From Candidatus Proruminimicrobium quisquiliarum (GTDB lineage: Bacteria; Elusimicrobiota; Endomicrobiia; Endomicrobiales; Endomicrobiaceae), in assembly GCA_018433245.1 (NCBI GenBank), contig JAHDRN010000008.1, positions 1 to 61,409 of the forward strand: DNA of 61,409 nucleotides. Reading direction: 5' to 3'. The notes under the pieces are model-generated. The model saw only the letters and a program-made list of their open reading frames with translations, was not told where the DNA came from and searched no databases. Below, one piece after another: positions 60,701 through 61,409 of this stretch (within the stretch, counting starts at the first letter, position 1; every line of letters begins with the position of its first letter). The position numbers and the translations under genes are program-made.

Positions 60701-61409
60701 AAATGCATTGGGAATAGTCTTGCCGCCAGGTTTTTCACTGCCAACTTCATTAACGGAAAGTATTTTAGCTCAGGAAATATTACCGGGCGACACTTTTGAT
60801 ACATGGATAGCAAGATTAATTTCATCAGGTTTTAAAGCTCAAATACAAGCTGAAATTGATGCATATAGTATACAGGAAGAAATAGCAGTGTATGTACAAT
60901 TAATAAATGACAAATTGGCGCAATATTCTTCTTTAAGCGATGCGCAAAAGTATCAAGCAAAGTTAGAGATGAGAGGATGGATAGAGAAATTAAAAGAATT
61001 AGGAGCAGATGCATCAGTAATAGCAGGTTTGGAAGGGCAAATAGACGCATTGGGAGCAACGCAGGTCGAGATAGATGAAGAAATAGCAGTGTATGTACAA
61101 TTAATAAATGACAAATTGGCGCAATATTCTTCTTTAAGCGATGCGCAAAAGTATCAAGCAAAGTTAGAGATGAGAGGATGGATAGAGAAATTAAAAGAAT
61201 TAGGAGCAGATGCGTCAGTAATAGCAGGTTTGGAAGGGCAAATAGACGCATTGGGACTAACGCAGGTCGAGATAGATGAGGCAATAGCAACAAGAGTACA
61301 GTTGATAAATGACAAATTAGCGCAATATCCTTCTTTAAGCGATGCAGATAAATTTTTGGCAAAACAGATGATGTGGGGATGGCTGCAGGAATTGAAAGAT
61401 TTCGGAGCA
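51723..61409 (+). CDS. Giant SecA-like/metallopeptidase/C39-like multidomain surface protein (3' partial)
   Basis: Open from the ATG at 51723 (after GGGGGTAAA) to the window end: 3229 codons with no stop. Order: membrane or signal segment (about 35-58); TraB/ChaN-like domain (DLHSHPE at 100, GGFHTQG at 499); two membrane segments (about 635-678); zinc motif HELRH at 796. The SecA-like core has ELGTGAGKS at 911, DEIH at 1059, GATGT at 1254, GTNLIATGID at 1391 and QFKARIGRSG at 1426. A polytopic membrane block follows (about 1710-2100). A C39-like domain has Cys2164, His2258 and Asp2274. Then come charged-helix, Pro/Glu, three-helix-type and 67-residue repeats. Seen: motifs and order. Known: SecA, C39 and HExxH activities. 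Inferred: a giant envelope protein combining ATP-driven translocation and proteolysis. Confidence 0.8.
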   Translation, partial: MNIFKNLLKEITKEKISLVYSQARELILSMTFMKITAIVVVNCFLLTSVYGQAVASVMDNNRATAQFKQIFQDFELPYSYGKITTADYRGSDKVVVNIQDLHSHPEVQRNISRIIDLFDSKYGVKNIYLEGAYGQVSTKWLTDAKEENVRNAIMDKLIDTGRLTGAEYYSALKNKTEIIKGLENKEQYFDNLKRFGTLLDNQNNINFLLDEIQKTVKTLQNNYYNRQQKKIEELSASYVSGNTDPKKYFVLMAKHAEKLGVDINNYENLALYMRLMESQKNIDYTRTTQELQMFVIKLKEVLPYNAYKMLVDSTQNFQQMDKLYGYIIKLSRQYNLNLSVNFPELEKFFAYMELSQKINPLQLIKEEQNFKDEINDKFAANKAEEEVVFISNFIKYYRDYLTSKITSDDCKYYQANIDKFKYLWVKYIDDKQIVAMAEYEEISDKFYAINLARNNYFLANIDGIANTNKLTVNVTGTSELEKVMSSLKDAKEIYIVITGGFHTQGVSDLLAQKNITNIVITPNVTGDTKAAEETYYKIAQEQSKISFQALATLPMTLLNPKITDIVSLGNNKFSFTVTDDADKYVGEMTIEGNKGIITSFEKVADSGKTESRTESQQKSVDSVKKSLRAATGLSAFFAIATLVTLPILIFTGTLPIVIVVTGLLTTTSSLAFLGIKRNLTDQQKVLLEAQQQAAENQAIMSDAADKRELLKTVLNSVSEKTRNSILKVLGLSSMEGIDGLDETGINNIFSLKGEGELFEVLKEEKKIVMNPFLLKAFLDYDKNIKNQYLLETFLLHELRHINHKWMPEFMVGFGDLGSYFASVWMSLKNEKTREKIKIFIQKIFNKDALSKQERLEYGKTLEWATQVLGADYVEMFQNRQERIYKKGAGTSNKTTRQIISAAVMVKNGIVELGTGAGKSDAFKLAVVKLLAEGKDILFLTNTADLAKRDIEAMFRFVYDNEEEMIKLGVIKTDAQTKKPLPLQFGFVHESDDSKNVLYSWDSKNKTVITENTTKKDVYRRARVVAGSSMSAFVWDRQKDLKANADEKTITQKKWRLLIDEIHRPLIQGANDTFTISEGNRDNFIESALFQRLAGDVAGILDGSYYTIEGRKVKINTSKKAEIVSKFRKLLPNSALSDDEILAFVENALIAMYVYKPGRDYLISVTHIAEKPDSKFIKIVLLDQTTMETRESVKMSNNLHLAVEFIVQREIAASKKEFLPYKGHQIIWSFETKQDLSMTVNAFLEDKEVIEGYAGATGTIDAYAVHSLYGKDVISLGSEGGSKPVMIAQFLTENREKQLEKVFETVNKIDAIDGKPEDTKTVTFIRVSNPAEALVQKENLEKLLPQARTENKIYVITDPDNLPVIPGKDKKPATIEEALEILTAIPGMIIIGTNLIATGIDPKPQGTVERLVSINTVFDRDQSIWNQFKARIGRSGTKGFFIDILNLSEIDREEMTEEDLAILKSKISQKHSIVTDSQEQQQRTEQLVYGIENVSDAEKGFISSFMSDYSNIFNDAAVENGEIKSYGKSQSIIDSIVQIRDSFTNSELSGIMQIQRYGKDYWNVIKQYADSRKAYDSDQWIITLFGMTREEFKKAHEGITDEDIENLRLKMVGSFDKEWSDLAVALSDANYNLGNVFKNEIFQSFLQFAELDQETEKVALLAKVTDNFAVKAQLAAYEQAKGEKFKDIEITLTQKQTAKNISKTANKVIGNVLKYSIMLVKGLIIGFAGVALMKIFTGAVVIGISFTPAALVIAAIVFFIVLFNFAIKPLINKINSELQRNGLNSALGKYAGTGDSKYRRDAFKSYLNKLLSSVIQISSITALGILIMAIAFGTPTLIVTALISAVVSVITAIVFIVSNRSIVPNLQTVKNIKTTSSSQQSKTSAVTTGFMIGIIGLISFIFLPAVFPAVSLLISAVLAVAGMGSFIAAKYVLPKKLFNERESASRKTFFTYAGITLGCILPAFILVKLGIITLPIIGVALSSLFPLMLILGVVGVSFYMYKMKYINKPVKNITKTNKVVNFLKIFSPLAAVSVAILFSVIKGAALITAVTSMISPVGLMIGVALAVVFIALLYFEKTRPVAKLLLSVIGFATPLAGSAGQVERVKTTQDYIELNQLLAEIQTNASITEQQKTRLEELLNLSAMPLTDRKNLFDFIKNGGDIFNCASDAVSKVLKTSFSGSVSGALYLTDAIAKNLFMTDENIYTSMQAIKDILEQKTNKTYNGYNVTITGMLEALSKPGDQVIALVQGGAVLNNGEDHYIYLEVTAAGTISISDGYNVNEVSKEGLEEYLKNTYNGWSEGSILTSKNITNGRALSKEEMFAEKGAEGETPATEEAADQAAAEQAAAEKAAAEQAAEEARIAEEARVAEEARVAEEARVAEEARVAEEARVAEEARVAEEARVAEEARIAEEARIAEEARIAEEARVAEEARIAEEARIAEEARIAEEARIAEEARVAEQAAAEQAAADQAAAATPTPTEVAIETVIDVVAPVDAIADIAVELTEEESAPAPVVETPVVETPEPVEETPVVETPAEQTPEPVEETPVVETPAEQTPEPVEETPVVETPAEETPTPTEVAVETVEATVTPVATITDVAVTLAPEEDPLASAKESAKGTIDGLGNLSSDQKNGYKSSIDGATSQSEIDGIVSSAIQANNDAAAAEEAAQLENAKTAAKATIDGLGNLSSDQKSGYKSRIDGAASQSEIDGIVSEAVQADNEAAASQLASAKESAKGTIDGLNLTTDQKNEYKTRIDAAASQSEIDGVVSEATQASTANDLENAKTAAKTVIDGLNLTTDQKNEYKTRIDAAASQSEIDGIVSEATQASTANDLETAKTAAKTVIDGLNLTTDQKNEYKTRIDAAASQSEIDGIVSEATQASTANDLENAKTAAKTVIDGLNLTTDQKNEYKTRIDAAASQSEIDSILSEANQTQLAAAKETAKTTIDGLTYLTQEQKDNYKILIDAAISQTEIDAIIADAQEKNIPPFTRSIDAVLNALGIVLPPGFSLPTSLTESILAQEILPGDTFDTWIARLISSGFKAQIQAEIDAYSIQEEIAVYVQLINDKLAQYSSLSDAQKYQAKLEMRGWIEKLKELGADASVIAGLEGQIDALGATQVEIDEEIAVYVQLINDKLAQYSSLSDAQKYQAKLEMRGWIEKLKELGADASVIAGLEGQIDALGLTQVEIDEAIATRVQLINDKLAQYPSLSDADKFLAKQMMWGWLQELKDFGA
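58785..59090 (+). repeat. 18-bp tandem repeats (17 copies)
   Basis: Seventeen in-frame units of GCAGAAGAAGCAAGAGTA or the A-to-G/ATA variants encode AEEARV or AEEARI. The product is a roughly 100-residue charged segment expected to form a long single helix. Slippage within the array would keep frame because the unit is a multiple of three. Confidence 0.95.
59280..59432 (+). repeat. 51-bp tandem repeats (three copies)
   Basis: Three units starting at 59280, 59331 and 59382 encode TPEPVEETPVVETPAEQ, an extended Pro/Glu-rich linker. The third has minor changes. Confidence 0.92.
59538..60664 (+). repeat. Seven GA/FIVAR-like three-helix modules
   Basis: Modules start at 59538, 59721, 59892, 60051, 60210, 60369 and 60516. 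Each has the pattern LxxAKxxAKxxIDGL...QK..YK..ID.A.SQ.EID. Modules 3-6 are spaced exactly 159 bp and are nearly identical. The pattern recalls GA/FIVAR modules of large Gram-positive surface proteins, though the assignment is by eye. Confidence 0.75.
60876..61409 (+). repeat. 201-bp tandem repeats running off the window
   Basis: Units begin at 60876, 61077 and 61278 (period 201 bp, 67 residues). The first two are nearly base-identical. They encode a helical unit beginning EEIAVYVQLINDKLAQYSSL, with GWIEKLKELGADASVIAGLE later in the unit. The array continues past the window end. Confidence 0.93.

Overview
The window is AT-rich and densely packed, with short intergenic gaps and many ATGA stop/start overlaps. 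It encodes a Gram-negative bacterium: there are lipoproteins with a lipobox, an LpoB-like activator, an outer-membrane barrel fused to an OmpA domain, and Sec signal peptides. Both a PPi-dependent and an ATP-dependent phosphofructokinase are present, which suggests a fermentative anaerobe. The mix of very large multidomain proteins, low GC and this gene content made me think of Elusimicrobiota (Endomicrobium-like) or a relative such as Omnitrophota. That placement is inference, not proof.

Layout. (1) 1-11454 is the 3' part of a giant gene (at least 3817 codons in the window). It opens inside 123-bp tandem repeats and carries a SecA-like helicase core and a C-terminal C39-like cysteine-peptidase domain. 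(2) 11.5-12.3 kb holds two small paralogous membrane proteins on the minus strand with matching promoters. (3) 12.4-19.1 kb holds panB-panC-HAMP protein-nadB, then uvrA. (4) 19.1-31.3 kb is a head-to-tail array of eight paralogous GT39/ArnT-like membrane glycosyltransferases. They share nearly identical DNA cores, have divergent C-terminal thirds, and two of the eight are broken. (5) 31.4-33.0 kb is a PPi-type phosphofructokinase. (6) 42.9-33.1 kb is a long minus-strand run: pfkA, PglD-like acyltransferase, BKACE enzyme, WecE-like aminotransferase (frameshifted), glycosyltransferase, tyrS, lpoB, COG3014-like lipoprotein, radical SAM protein, and a stand-alone MetH reactivation-domain protein. 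(7) 43.2-49.3 kb holds rho, a cupin regulator with an acyl-CoA synthetase, the barrel-OmpA protein and a membrane-anchored unknown. (8) 49.4-61.4 kb is a YD-repeat-like secreted protein, a small membrane protein and a second giant gene that runs off the window (3229 codons so far).

The most unusual content is the pair of giant proteins. Each places a SecA-like ATPase with intact Walker A and B motifs upstream of a C39-like domain whose candidate Cys, His and Asp residues have the same H-to-D spacing. The second giant also has a TraB/ChaN-like N-terminal domain, an HELRH zinc motif, a polytopic membrane block, and four successive classes of tandem repeat. Its upstream neighbours encode a secreted YD-like protein and a membrane protein, which suggests a three-gene surface or secretion cassette. 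The first giant appears to fuse comparable YD-like repeats to the same core. The second notable system is the glycosyltransferase array. It has mosaic sequence sharing, a built-in 9-bp direct repeat whose collapse explains one knocked-out copy, and a homopolymer frameshift in another. This looks like a locus that diversifies a surface glycan, and it could act with the sugar-modification genes at 38-42 kb.
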